This document shows positions 1-8,304 of a stretch of 64,000 bases of DNA, in pieces. Source of the stretch: Agromyces luteolus (GTDB lineage Bacteria; Actinomycetota; Actinomycetes; Actinomycetales; Microbacteriaceae); contig NZ_WODA01000016.1 in the NCBI RefSeq assembly GCF_009729855.1, forward strand, positions 62,001 to 126,000. The letters run 5' to 3'. Position 1 is the stretch's first letter, and the number at the start of each line of letters is the position of its first letter. A program made the position numbers and the translations under genes. The notes below the pieces were generated by a model, which saw nothing but the letters and a program-made list of their open reading frames with translations, was not told the origin of the DNA and searched no databases.

Positions 1-1059
1 CGATCGCCGAGGCGGGCGTGACCGTGAGCGCGCCGACCGCCTCGTGCAGGGGGATCCCGGAGTCGAGGACGGCGCGCCGCAGCGCCTCGTCCTGCGTGAG
101 CGTCGATCCGGCGATCGCCCCCGTGTCGGCGAGCCGCGCGACGCCGTCGCGCACGTCGACCGACAGCGAGCCGAGCACGTACGCGCCGTCGGACGCGCCG
201 GTCGCGGCCATGGCGTCGGTCACGAGCGCGACCCGCCCGGGCGCGCCCGAGAACGCCAGGCGCACGACGTCGGGGTGCACGTGCACGCCGTCCCCGATCA
301 CCTCGAGCGTCACGTGGTCGGCGCGCATCGCCGCGACCACGGGTCCGGGGGCTCGGTGGTGGATGCCGCGCATGCCGTTGAACGCATGCGTCAGGATCGA
401 CGCCCCGGCGTCGAACGCGCGCAGCGCTGTGTCGAAGTCGGCGCCCGTGTGGCCGACGGCGACCGCGACGTCCGCGTCGACGAGCCTCGCGATCGCCGCC
501 TCGGCGCCCTCGTGCTCGGGCGCGATCGTGATCTGCCGGAGCGTGCCGTCGGCCGCCTCGAGCAGCCGGTCGAGTGCCTCGTCGTCGGCCGCGCGCAGCA
601 TCGACGGGTCGTGCGCGCCGCGGAATTCGTGGTCGAGGAACGGGCCCTCGAGGTGGGCGCCCAGCACGAGCGGGTCGGATGCCGCGACCGCGGCGATCGC
701 GCGGAGGCGCTCGGCGAGCGCGTCGACGGGCGCCGTCACGAGGGAGCACACGCTCCGGGTCGTGCCGTGCGCGCGGTGCACCGCGAGCCCGGTCCGGATG
801 CCGTCCGCGCCGTCGTCGAACGCCGCGCCGCCCGCGCCGTGGCAGTGGATGTCGACGAAGCCGGGCGTGAGCCAGCGGCCCGCGGCATCCGTCACCCCGG
901 CCTCGCCCGCCCGCACCGCGGGCGCGTCGCGCCAGGACTCGCCGATGCCGCGTCCGGCGATCCGGTCGCCCTCGAACCGGACCCAGGCGTCGGGGACGGT
1001 GTCGCCGCCGGACACGATGCGGGCGGAGTGGATGACGGTCGTCGGCGCGGAGGTCACCG
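1..1059 (-). CDS. nagA: N-acetylglucosamine-6-phosphate deacetylase (3' end outside window)
   Basis: Reading from a GTG at 1059 leftwards gives 353 uninterrupted codons that run off the window edge, so the C-terminus is missing. The protein has the amidohydrolase hallmarks of NagA: a metal-binding FVDIHCHG near residue 60, AHLEGPFL with the metal-ligand glutamate, [15 protein letters not shown] and the catalytic aspartate in [10 protein letters not shown]. NagA removes acetate from GlcNAc-6-P in the cytoplasm during amino-sugar recycling or catabolism. It is divergent from glyA, with the riboswitch region between them. The partner nagB is not visible here. The GTG start is the first in frame upstream of the conserved N-terminal strand; I see no strong Shine-Dalgarno sequence. 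Confidence 0.9.
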
Positions 1060-1156
1060 GGCCACGATATCGCCGGCACCGGCGGGCGCGCCGGGCGCCG
1101 CGACCGCGCGCGTCATCCGCGGCGTGGGCTCGCGGCATCCGTTGCTATGCTTGGCG

Positions 1157-1228
1157 GCGTCGCGACTGGCGTTGAGATGGGTGACCATCGGGGAGCGACT
1201 GGCACGGACCGACCGCACGCCTGGGCCG
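1157..1228 (+). promoter_or_regulatory. ZTP (pfl) riboswitch upstream of glyA
   Basis: The leader carries the conserved blocks of the ZTP/ZMP riboswitch in the right order: GTCGCGACTGGCG (1159-1171), a GATGGGTGACCATC hairpin, CGGGGAGCGACTGGC, and the distal pseudoknot-closing CGCACGCCTGGGC ending near 1226. Known ZTP riboswitches sit ahead of purine and one-carbon folate genes, including glyA and folD, and turn expression on when 10-formyl-THF is scarce. About 80 nt separate the aptamer from the glyA Shine-Dalgarno. I do not see an obvious U-tract terminator there, so control may be at translation. The assignment rests on motif order read by eye. Confidence 0.85.
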
Positions 1229-1306
1229 GTACGCGAGGCCTCGGGGCGCGAGTCGCGCACGAGGCGATTTCCGCAGGTCCGCATGTCATCCCGAAGGAGC
1301 CATCCA

Positions 1307-2626
1307 TTGGCTGAGTCACTCACCACCGACGCCCCCGCCGACGCCGTCGCGGGCGCCGCATCCGTCTTCAACCAGCCCCTCGCCGAGGTCGACCCCGAGA
1401 TCGCCGAGGTGCTCGAGCAGGAGCTGAACCGCCAGCGCACCACGCTCGAGATGATCGCGAGCGAGAACTTCGTGCCCGTCTCGGTGCTGCAGTCGCAGGG
1501 CTCGGTGCTCACGAACAAGTACGCCGAGGGCTACCCGGGCCGCCGCTACTACGGCGGCTGCGAGTTCGTCGACGTCGCCGAGAACCTCGCCATCCAGCGG
1601 GCGAAGAGCCTGTTCGGCGCCGAGTACGCCAACGTGCAGCCCCACTCGGGCGCGACCGCGAACGCGGCCGTGCTCTCGGCGATCGCGACGCCCGGCGACA
1701 CGATCCTCGGCCTCGAGCTCGCGCACGGCGGCCACCTCACGCACGGCATGAAGCTGAACTTCTCGGGCAAGCTCTACAACGCCGTCGCCTACGGCGTCGA
1801 CCCCGAGACCTTCCAGGTCGACATGAACGTGGTGCGCGAGAAGGCCATCGAGCACAAGCCGCAGGTCATCATCGCCGGCTGGTCGGCCTACCCGCGCCAG
1901 CTCGACTTCGCCGCGTTCCGCGAGATCGCCGACGAGGTCGGCGCGAAGCTCTGGGTCGACATGGCGCACTTCGCCGGCCTCGTCGCCGCGGGCCTGCACC
2001 CGAACCCCGTGCCCCACGCCGATGTCGTGAGTTCGACCGTGCACAAGACGATCGGCGGACCGCGCTCGGGCTTCATCCTCTCGCGCGACATGGAGCTCGC
2101 GAAGAAGCTCAACTCGAACGTCTTCCCCGGCCAGCAGGGCGGGCCGCTCATGCACGTGATCGCCGCGAAGGCGACCGCGTTCAAGATCGCGGCGTCCGAG
2201 GAGTTCCGCGACCGCCAGGAGCGCACGCTGAGCGGTGCGCGCATCCTGGCGTCGCGCCTCGTCGCCGACGACTCGCGCGCCGCGGGCGTCGACGTGCTCA
2301 CGGGCGGCACCGACGTGCACCTCGTGCTCGCCGACCTCCGCACCTCCGAGCTCGACGGCCAGCAGGCGGAGGACCGCCTGCACGAGGTCGGCATCACCGT
2401 GAACCGCAACGCGGTGCCGTTCGACCCGCGCCCGCCGATGGTCACCTCGGGCCTGCGCATCGGAACGCCCGCGCTCGCGACGCGCGGCTTCGGCGACGCC
2501 GAGTTCGCCGAGGTCGCCGACGTCATCGCGCTCGCGCTGCAGGCGAACCCGGATGTCGCGGCGCTCCGCTCGCGCGTCGAGGCGCTGACCGCGGCGTTCC
2601 CGCTCTACCCGGGCCTGCAGCAGTAG
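1307..2626 (+). CDS. glyA: Serine hydroxymethyltransferase
   Basis: PLP enzyme that interconverts serine plus THF with glycine plus 5,10-methylene-THF, the main one-carbon source. The 439-residue product has the usual length. It shows LEMIASENF near the N-terminus, the [13 protein letters not shown] substrate region, and [13 protein letters not shown] with the Schiff-base lysine, slightly divergent from the common THKTLRGPRGG. I chose TTG at 1307 because AAGGAG lies at 1294-1299, 7 nt upstream, and the protein begins AESLTTDAP; an in-frame ATG at 1283 would lie upstream of that Shine-Dalgarno. It follows the ZTP riboswitch and is followed by folD, which uses its product. Confidence 0.95.
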   Translation: MAESLTTDAPADAVAGAASVFNQPLAEVDPEIAEVLEQELNRQRTTLEMIASENFVPVSVLQSQGSVLTNKYAEGYPGRRYYGGCEFVDVAENLAIQRAKSLFGAEYANVQPHSGATANAAVLSAIATPGDTILGLELAHGGHLTHGMKLNFSGKLYNAVAYGVDPETFQVDMNVVREKAIEHKPQVIIAGWSAYPRQLDFAAFREIADEVGAKLWVDMAHFAGLVAAGLHPNPVPHADVVSSTVHKTIGGPRSGFILSRDMELAKKLNSNVFPGQQGGPLMHVIAAKATAFKIAASEEFRDRQERTLSGARILASRLVADDSRAAGVDVLTGGTDVHLVLADLRTSELDGQQAEDRLHEVGITVNRNAVPFDPRPPMVTSGLRIGTPALATRGFGDAEFAEVADVIALALQANPDVAALRSRVEALTAAFPLYPGLQQ

Positions 2627-2640
2627 CCGGCCCGGCCGGC

Positions 2641-2670
2641 CCCGGGGGCGCGCGATCGCCCGCCCCCGGG
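2641..2670. terminator. GC-rich hairpin between glyA and folD
   Basis: CCCGGGGGCG (2641-2650) and CGCCCCCGGG (2661-2670) form a perfect 10-bp stem with a 10-nt loop, starting 14 nt after the glyA stop. There is no T-tract, as is common in high-GC actinobacteria, so termination or attenuation is an inference. Confidence 0.5.
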
Positions 2671-2792
2671 CCCGGCCGCACACGTCGAAGGAATTCCGCG
2701 GCGACGCGCCGCCCGTGACATCCGCTCACCCGCGTGTCGGCCGGAATCTCCTCCGTTCCATCCCGTCGACCAGCTCGGAAGAGGTACCGAAC

Positions 2793-3680
2793 ATGACCGC
2801 CATCACCCTCGACGGCGTCGCGACCGCGTCGGCCGTGAAGTCCGAGCTCGCCTCGCGCATCACCGACCTCCGCTCGAACGGGATCGTGCCGGGCCTCGGC
2901 ACGCTGCTCGTGGGCGACGACCCCGCCTCGCGCTCGTACGTCGCCGGCAAGCACCGCGACTGCGCCGAGGTCGGCATCGAGTCGATCCGCGTCGACCTGC
3001 CGGCGTCGGCGACCTCCGCCGACGTCCGCGCCGCGATCCGCGACCTCAACTCGGCGCGCGAGGTCACCGGCTACATCGTGCAGCTGCCCCTGCCGACCGG
3101 CCACGACGAGAACGCGATGCTCGAGCTCATCGACCCCGACAAGGACGCCGACGGCCTGCACCCCACGAACCTCGGCCGACTCGTGCTCGGCATCGAAGGC
3201 GACCTGCACTCGCCGCTGCCGTGCACGCCGGCCGGCATCGTCGAGATGCTCCAGCGCTACGACGTGCCGATCCGAGGCCGGCACGTGACCGTGATCGGCC
3301 GCGGTCTCACGGTCGGCCGCCCGCTCGGCCTGCTGTTCACGCGCAAGGGCCTCGACGCCACCGTCACCCTCACGCACTCCCGCACGCAGGACCTCGCCGC
3401 CGAGGTCGCCCGCGCCGACATCGTCGTGGCGGCCGTCGGCGTGCCGCACATGGTCAAGCCCGAGTGGGTCAAGCCCGGCGCCGCGGTCCTCGACGTGGGC
3501 ATCACACGCGTCTCCGACGAGGAGACCGGCAAGGGCAGGCTGACCGGCGACGTCGACCCGGCGGTCGCCGAGATCGCCGGCCACCTCTCGCCGAACCCCG
3601 GCGGCGTCGGCCCGATGACCCGCGCCATGCTCCTCGCCAACGTCGTGAAGGCCGCCGAGATCAAGCTGCACGGGCGCTGA
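2793..3680 (+). CDS. folD: Bifunctional methylene-THF dehydrogenase/cyclohydrolase
   Basis: Converts 5,10-methylene-THF to 10-formyl-THF with NADP reduction, taking the one-carbon unit made by GlyA to purine and formyl-Met synthesis. The 295-residue product has [17 protein letters not shown] with the catalytic Tyr and Lys, GYIVQLPLP, the nucleotide-binding [11 protein letters not shown] (usually GRSxxVGxP) and [12 protein letters not shown] near the end. The reading frame is open from 2715, but ATG at 2793 is chosen because GGAAGAGG precedes it at 2778-2785 and family homology begins there. It is probably transcribed with glyA or from its own leader after the hairpin at 2641. Confidence 0.95.
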   Translation: MTAITLDGVATASAVKSELASRITDLRSNGIVPGLGTLLVGDDPASRSYVAGKHRDCAEVGIESIRVDLPASATSADVRAAIRDLNSAREVTGYIVQLPLPTGHDENAMLELIDPDKDADGLHPTNLGRLVLGIEGDLHSPLPCTPAGIVEMLQRYDVPIRGRHVTVIGRGLTVGRPLGLLFTRKGLDATVTLTHSRTQDLAAEVARADIVVAAVGVPHMVKPEWVKPGAAVLDVGITRVSDEETGKGRLTGDVDPAVAEIAGHLSPNPGGVGPMTRAMLLANVVKAAEIKLHGR

Positions 3681-3696
3681 GCCCGAAGCGGTCTTC

Positions 3697-3754
3697 CGCA
3701 TGAGAATCCGCCCTACGGGTGGCCCTGCGGCTCTGTTCCACGGATTCTCATGCG
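3697..3754. repeat. 14-bp perfect inverted repeat after folD
   Basis: CGCATGAGAATCCG (3697-3710) and CGGATTCTCATGCG (3741-3754) are exact inverted copies separated by 30 nt. The arms are noticeably less GC-rich than the surroundings. The site could be a folD terminator stem, a protein-binding dyad or the trace of an element; nothing decides between these. Confidence 0.6.
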
Positions 3755-3822
3755 CGCGGGCCCGGCGCGAAACGTGCGGGCGGATGCCGCGGCATCCGCT
3801 GTCAGCCTGAACGTCGCCCGGC

Positions 3823-3841
3823 GTTCACCCGACGTGCACCC
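3823..3841 (+). promoter_or_regulatory. Candidate PHO box upstream of neuA
   Basis: GTTCACCC (3823-3830) and GTGCACCC (3834-3841) are direct repeats with an 11-nt period, the layout of actinobacterial PhoP/RegX3 sites. The site lies 20 nt ahead of the neuA -10 box (TAGCTT, 3861-3866), where an activator could work. The second repeat has one mismatch from GTTCACC, so this is weaker than the pstS sites. Confidence 0.45.
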
Positions 3842-3872
3842 GGCGGACGCGTCCCGCGCTTAGCTTCGCGGC

Positions 3873-5357
3873 ATGAGCCGCAGTGACTCCACCGAGGCCA
3901 CCGCCGCCGGCGCGGCCGAGTCGGGACCGGACCGGGACGGCGTCGGCGCGTCGGGGGACCGCGCCGCCCGCACCGGGACGAGCCCCGCCGCCGCCGGCGG
4001 CGGTACGCCGGCCGGCGCCGTGCGCGCGATCGCGATCATCCCGGCCCGTGGCGGGTCGCAGGGCCTGCCGGGCAAGAACGTGGCACGCGTCGGGGGCGTG
4101 CCGCTCGTGGCCAGGGCCGTGCACGCCGCGCTCGCCGCGGAGCGCATCGGGCGCGTCGTCGTGACCACCGACGACGAGGAGATCGCGGATGCCGCGCGCG
4201 GCGCCGGCGCCGAGGTGATCGCGCGCCCGGCCGAACTCGCGAACGCGACCGCGTCGAGCGAGTCGGCGCTGCTGCACGCGATCGACGCGCTCGGGCAGGA
4301 GCCCGGCGGCGTCACGGTCTTCATCCAGGCCACCTCGCCCTTCATCGACCCGGCCGACCTCGATGCGGCCGTCGCGCGCGTCGAGCAGGGCGAGCGCGAC
4401 GTCGTGTTCGCCGCGACGCCGACGCACGGGTTCCTCTGGCGCGAGCGCGCGGACGACGCCGACGGCGCGAGCGCGATCGGCGTGAACCACGACCCCTCGA
4501 ACCGCCCGCGCCGCCAGGACCGCGAGCAGGAGTTCCTCGAGACGGGCGCGTTCTACGTGCTCCGCACCGACGGATTCGTCCTCGCCGGGCACCGCTTCTT
4601 CGGCCGCATCGGCATCCAGCGCGTCCACCCCGACACGGCCATCGAGATCGACGACGCCGCCGACCTCGCCCGGGCCCGCGTGCTCGCGCCGCGCGTCGAC
4701 CGGCGGCTCGCGGGCGGCATCGCCGCCTCGCTCGCGCGCCGCGAGGGCGTGGCGTGGATGGCCGACCCGCGGCATCCGTTCATCGACGTCGACGCGGTCG
4801 TGACCGACTTCGACGGCGTGCACACCGACGACACCGCGGCGGTCGACGAGCTCGGCCGCGAATCCGTGCGCGTGAGCCGGGCCGACGGGCACGGCGTCGC
4901 GAGACTCCGGGACGCGGGCATCCCGGTGCTGATCCTCTCGGCCGAGGCCAACCCGGTCGTCAGCCGCCGCGCGGAGAAGCTCGGGATCGACGTCATCCAG
5001 GGGCTCGCTGACAAGGGCGCCGCACTGCGCGAGTGGGCCGCCGCCCGCGGCATCCGTCTCGACCGCATCGCCTACCTCGGCAACGACCGCGGCGACATCC
5101 CGGCGCTCGACCTCGTCGGCTGGCCGCTCGCCGTGCCCGACGCGGCGCCCGACGCGCTCGAGCGGGCCCGTCACGTGCTCGAGCGGCACGGCGGCCACGG
5201 CGCGGTGCGCGAGCTCGCCGAGCTCGTGCTCGCCGCCCGCGACGCGAAGCTCGGCTCCGGGGCGTCCGACCTGGCGCGCGAGTCGCGCGAGCTCGATCCC
5301 GCCCACCCCACTCGCGAGCAGCGCGAGGCCATCGCCGCGGCGTCCTCCGCGACCTGA
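3873..5357 (+). CDS. neuA: CMP-nonulosonate cytidylyltransferase fused to HAD phosphatase
   Basis: A two-domain protein of 494 residues. Residues about 50-280 are a CMP-sialate-synthetase-type domain, with AIIPARGGSQGLPGKNV (the CTP-binding signature), QATSPF and ETGAFYVLR. Residues about 305-460 resemble KdsC/HAD phosphatases, with DFDGVHTDD carrying both catalytic aspartates and GNDRGDIPAL as the metal-binding motif. It would activate a nonulosonic acid with CTP and perhaps dephosphorylate its 9-phosphate precursor. The first 50 residues are low-complexity. The ATG follows a TAGCTT -10 box by 6 nt, so the mRNA is probably leaderless. It is followed by neuB after 22 nt. The exact sugar is unknown. 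Confidence 0.85.
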   Translation: MSRSDSTEATAAGAAESGPDRDGVGASGDRAARTGTSPAAAGGGTPAGAVRAIAIIPARGGSQGLPGKNVARVGGVPLVARAVHAALAAERIGRVVVTTDDEEIADAARGAGAEVIARPAELANATASSESALLHAIDALGQEPGGVTVFIQATSPFIDPADLDAAVARVEQGERDVVFAATPTHGFLWRERADDADGASAIGVNHDPSNRPRRQDREQEFLETGAFYVLRTDGFVLAGHRFFGRIGIQRVHPDTAIEIDDAADLARARVLAPRVDRRLAGGIAASLARREGVAWMADPRHPFIDVDAVVTDFDGVHTDDTAAVDELGRESVRVSRADGHGVARLRDAGIPVLILSAEANPVVSRRAEKLGIDVIQGLADKGAALREWAAARGIRLDRIAYLGNDRGDIPALDLVGWPLAVPDAAPDALERARHVLERHGGHGAVRELAELVLAARDAKLGSGASDLARESRELDPAHPTREQREAIAAASSAT

Positions 5358-5379
5358 CCCACCACGAAAGCGAGCCACC

Positions 5380-6252
5380 ATGTCCGTGCGCATCGGCCAC
5401 GCCGCCATCGGCGAGTACGACCCCGTCTACGTCATCGCCGAGATCGGCCTGAACCACAACGGCGACGTCGAGATCGCCAAGCGCCTCATCGAGGTCGCCG
5501 CGCACGCCGGTGCGCAGGCCGTGAAGTTCCAGAAGCGCACGCCCGACATCTCCACGCCCGAGCACATGAAGCTCACGCCGCGCGAGACGCCGTGGGGCAC
5601 GATGACCTACCTCGAGTACCGCCACCGCGTCGAGTTCGGCCGCGACGAGTACGCCGAGGTCGCCCGCCACGCGGCCCTGCACGGCCTCGACTGGTTCGCG
5701 TCGCCGTGGGACGCGCCGGCCGTGGCCGACCTCGAGTCGTTCGGCGTGGTCGCCCACAAGATCGCGTCGGCATCGGTCACCGACATCGAGCTGCTCGAGG
5801 CCGTGCGCGACACGGGCAAGCCGGTCATCCTCTCGACCGGGATGTCGACGCTCGACGAGATCGATCGCGCGGTCACCGTGCTCGGCACCGAGCGCCTCGT
5901 GATCATGCACGCCACGTCGAGCTACCCGATGCCGTCGGAGGAGGCGAACCTCCTCATGGTCCCCGCGCTGAAGCGCCGCTACCCGGGCGTGCCGGTCGGC
6001 TACTCCGGCCACGAGCGCGGTCTGCAGATCTCGATCGCCGCGGTCGCGCTCGGCGCGGTCGCCGTCGAGCGGCACATCACGCTCGACCGCACGATGTGGG
6101 GTTCCGACCACTCGGCCTCGCTCGAGCCGCAGGGTCTGGAGCACCTGGTGCGCGACATCCGCATCATCGGCGAGGCCATGGGCGACGGCGTGAAGCGCGT
6201 CTACCCGGGCGAGGAGGCCCCGAAGGCCAAGCTGCGCCGGGTGCTCGCGTGA
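5380..6252 (+). CDS. neuB: N-acetylneuraminate synthase family protein without SAF domain
   Basis: TIM-barrel synthase that condenses phosphoenolpyruvate with an N-acylhexosamine (or its phosphate) to make a nonulosonic acid. Visible family motifs are VIAEIGLNHNGD, AVKFQKR, KIASASVTDIELL, LSTGMST, HATSSYP and GYSGHE, with AVERHITLDR near the end. The product has 290 residues; typical NeuB enzymes are about 340-350 with a C-terminal SAF (antifreeze-like) lid, which is absent here. It ends in the barrel with no frameshift visible, so the short form may be natural in this lineage. It lies between neuA and the glycosyltransferase-like gene, overlapping the latter by 4 nt. Confidence 0.88.
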   Translation: MSVRIGHAAIGEYDPVYVIAEIGLNHNGDVEIAKRLIEVAAHAGAQAVKFQKRTPDISTPEHMKLTPRETPWGTMTYLEYRHRVEFGRDEYAEVARHAALHGLDWFASPWDAPAVADLESFGVVAHKIASASVTDIELLEAVRDTGKPVILSTGMSTLDEIDRAVTVLGTERLVIMHATSSYPMPSEEANLLMVPALKRRYPGVPVGYSGHERGLQISIAAVALGAVAVERHITLDRTMWGSDHSASLEPQGLEHLVRDIRIIGEAMGDGVKRVYPGEEAPKAKLRRVLA

Positions 6253-7811
6253 CGGGTGGCCCCGCGACCGGCACTCCGGGTGCCCCGACGACGGATGCCG
6301 CCAAGCGGCGCCTCCTCGTCGTCGGCGACTCCGACTCGTACGTGAAGTGGGGCGCGGCGCTCGCCTCGACGCTGCCCGGCGAGTGGACGTCGCGACTCGT
6401 CGTGGTCGCCTCGCCGGTGCAGCCGAGCGAGCGCCAGCTCGAGCACGCCCTCGACGGCACGCGCTTCGCGCCCGCGGACGCGCGGATCCTGCCGCTCGAG
6501 GGGCCCGCCGGAATCCACGGGCTCGACGACGAACTCGACGCCTTCGATCCGCACGCCGTGCTGCTCGCGCTGCGCGGGCCGTTCGTCCGGGTGATCGCAC
6601 CGCGGCTGCTCCGCCGCCGCGACCGCCCGGTGCTCGTGAGCGGCTTCCCGGGCCTCACGATCCCCGCGGTCCCGAAGGCCGTGATCTACCGCGAGCAGAC
6701 CGACCTGATCGTGCTGCACAGCCGTCGCGAGGTGCGCGAGTTCCGCGCGAACGCGGCCGAGCTCGGCGTGGACCGCATGTTCGGGCTGGCGACGCTGCCG
6801 TTCCTCTCGGCGGGCGACGGGTCGACGGATGCCACCGCTCCGGGCGGCACGGACGTCATCTTCGCCGCACAGGCGAAGGTCCCCGTCGGCGAGGACGCGC
6901 GGATGCTCGTGCTCTCGGCGCTCGCCGAACTCGCCCGTCGGCGGCCCGACCGCCGCGTCGTCGTGAAGGTCCGCGCACGCGCGGGCGAGGCGCAGACGCA
7001 CGAGGAGGCGCACGACTACGCCGACCTGATGGGCGACCTCGGCGCCGCGGGGGGGCTGCCGCCGAACCTCGTCGTCGAGGACGGGCCCATGGCGGCCCAC
7101 CTCGAACGTGCCGGTGCACTCGTGACGGTCAGCTCGACGGCGGCGCTCGAGTCGATCGCGCTCGGCCTGCCGACGCTGCTCCTCGACGACTTCGGCGTCT
7201 CGCCGTCGATGATCAACACCGTGTTCGAGGGCGCGGGGCTGTTCGGGTCGACCGAGGACCTCGCGGCCGGGCGATTCCGGCTCGCCGAGGCGTCCTGGCT
7301 CGGCGAGAACTACTTCCACGGCCGCGATGCCGACGACTGGGCCACGCGACTCTCCGCGCTCGTCGAGGCGCGCGAGATCGTGCCGCTGCCGCCGCTCGAT
7401 CGCCGGCACGACCTCTCGGGCGGCGCGCTCCGCTCGGCGTTCGAGCGCCGCCGCATGCTCGGCGAGCACGATCGCAGCCTCTCCGGCGCGCTCGCCTGGG
7501 GCGTCGGCGTCCCGGCCCGGGGCGTCGTGCGCCGGGTGCGGCGCACCCGGCGGCGCCTCGCTCGGCTGCTCGCAGGCGTACCCGCAGGAGGCGCGGAGCC
7601 GGTCGCGCCCGACGGGTCGGCGGAGGCCGGGTCAGCCGACGTCGGCCGCGTGCCGGGCGGCGTGCGCGAGGTACGCCTCGGCGTTGCGCCGGATGCCGGA
7701 CTGCTCGTCGGCGGTCAGCTCGCGCCGGACCTTGCCCGGCACGCCGGCGACGAGGGAGCCGGGCGGCACGACGGTGCCCTCGAGCACCACGGCGCCGGCC
7801 GCGACGAGTGA
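6249..7811 (+). CDS. Putative glycosyltransferase of the nonulosonic-acid operon (DUF6716-like)
   Basis: Starts with GTG at 6249 overlapping the neuB stop (GTGA), so it is translationally coupled. The 520-residue product begins with a Rossmann-like RLLVVGDSDSYVKWG. It later has VIYREQTDLIVLHS and VTVSSTAALESIALGLPTLLLDDFG, the last resembling the nucleotide-sugar end of GT-B enzymes such as polysialyl- or CDP-glycerol transferases. I infer that it transfers the CMP-activated sugar made by NeuA. The family name is my recollection. The last 60 codons run antisense through the 3' end of the convergent carbonic-anhydrase-like gene and look like non-native sequence, so the stop may be displaced. 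Confidence 0.6.
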   Translation: MTGGPATGTPGAPTTDAAKRRLLVVGDSDSYVKWGAALASTLPGEWTSRLVVVASPVQPSERQLEHALDGTRFAPADARILPLEGPAGIHGLDDELDAFDPHAVLLALRGPFVRVIAPRLLRRRDRPVLVSGFPGLTIPAVPKAVIYREQTDLIVLHSRREVREFRANAAELGVDRMFGLATLPFLSAGDGSTDATAPGGTDVIFAAQAKVPVGEDARMLVLSALAELARRRPDRRVVVKVRARAGEAQTHEEAHDYADLMGDLGAAGGLPPNLVVEDGPMAAHLERAGALVTVSSTAALESIALGLPTLLLDDFGVSPSMINTVFEGAGLFGSTEDLAAGRFRLAEASWLGENYFHGRDADDWATRLSALVEAREIVPLPPLDRRHDLSGGALRSAFERRRMLGEHDRSLSGALAWGVGVPARGVVRRVRRTRRRLARLLAGVPAGGAEPVAPDGSAEAGSADVGRVPGGVREVRLGVAPDAGLLVGGQLAPDLARHAGDEGAGRHDGALEHHGAGRDE

Positions 7812-8168
7812 GCCGCGACCGATCACGGCACCGTTGAGGACCGTCGCGCCCATGCCGATGAGGCAGTCGTCCTCCACGGTGCAGCCGTGCAGCACGGCGC
7901 GGTGGCCGACCGAGACGCCCGCGCCGATCACGACGGGGTAGCCCGCGTCGACGTGGCAGACCACGCCGTCCTGCAGGTTCGAGCGCTCGCCGAGGGTGAT
8001 CGGCTCGGCCTCGGCGCGCAGCACGGCGTTGTACCAGACGCTCGACCGCGCGGCGAGGCGCACCTGCCCGACGACGACGGCGCCGAGCGCGACGAAGGCC
8101 GTCGGCTCGAGCTCGGGTGCCGGCACGTCGGCGATGGTCAGGATGCGGGCTGCGGGGTCGGCGCTCAT
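7632..8168 (-). CDS. Gamma-carbonic-anhydrase-like hexapeptide-repeat protein
   Basis: A 178-residue left-handed beta-helix protein with repeated [LIV]-G-x4 hexapeptides, such as VVIGAGVSVGHRAVL and GAVIGRGSLVAAG. The probable zinc ligands are His in VCHVDAG and the two His in GHRAVLHGC, matching the spacing in gamma-class carbonic anhydrases and the PaaY/YrdA group. Activity of this group ranges from CO2 hydration to thioesterase, so the substrate is uncertain. ATG at 8168 begins MSADPAARI. Its last 60 codons overlap the convergent glycosyltransferase gene by 180 nt. Confidence 0.85.
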   Translation of the reverse strand: MSADPAARILTIADVPAPELEPTAFVALGAVVVGQVRLAARSSVWYNAVLRAEAEPITLGERSNLQDGVVCHVDAGYPVVIGAGVSVGHRAVLHGCTVEDDCLIGMGATVLNGAVIGRGSLVAAGAVVLEGTVVPPGSLVAGVPGKVRRELTADEQSGIRRNAEAYLAHAARHAADVG

Positions 8169-8304
8169 GCCGTCAGCCTATTGCCGGGCCGATGGGCAGG
8201 TGCGGCCGGTAGGCATCGCAGGAGCTCCGGCGATGTGCAGGACGTTCTGGCGCGGATGGTCCTGCCCATCGGCGCCGCTCCTGTGATCGGGCGGCGGCCC
8301 GGCG

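Noticed and set aside
44..2626. An 860-codon frame joining the first kilobase to glyA
   Set aside because: Only the part from 1307 is protein-like (GlyA). The rest is antisense to nagA and crosses the riboswitch.
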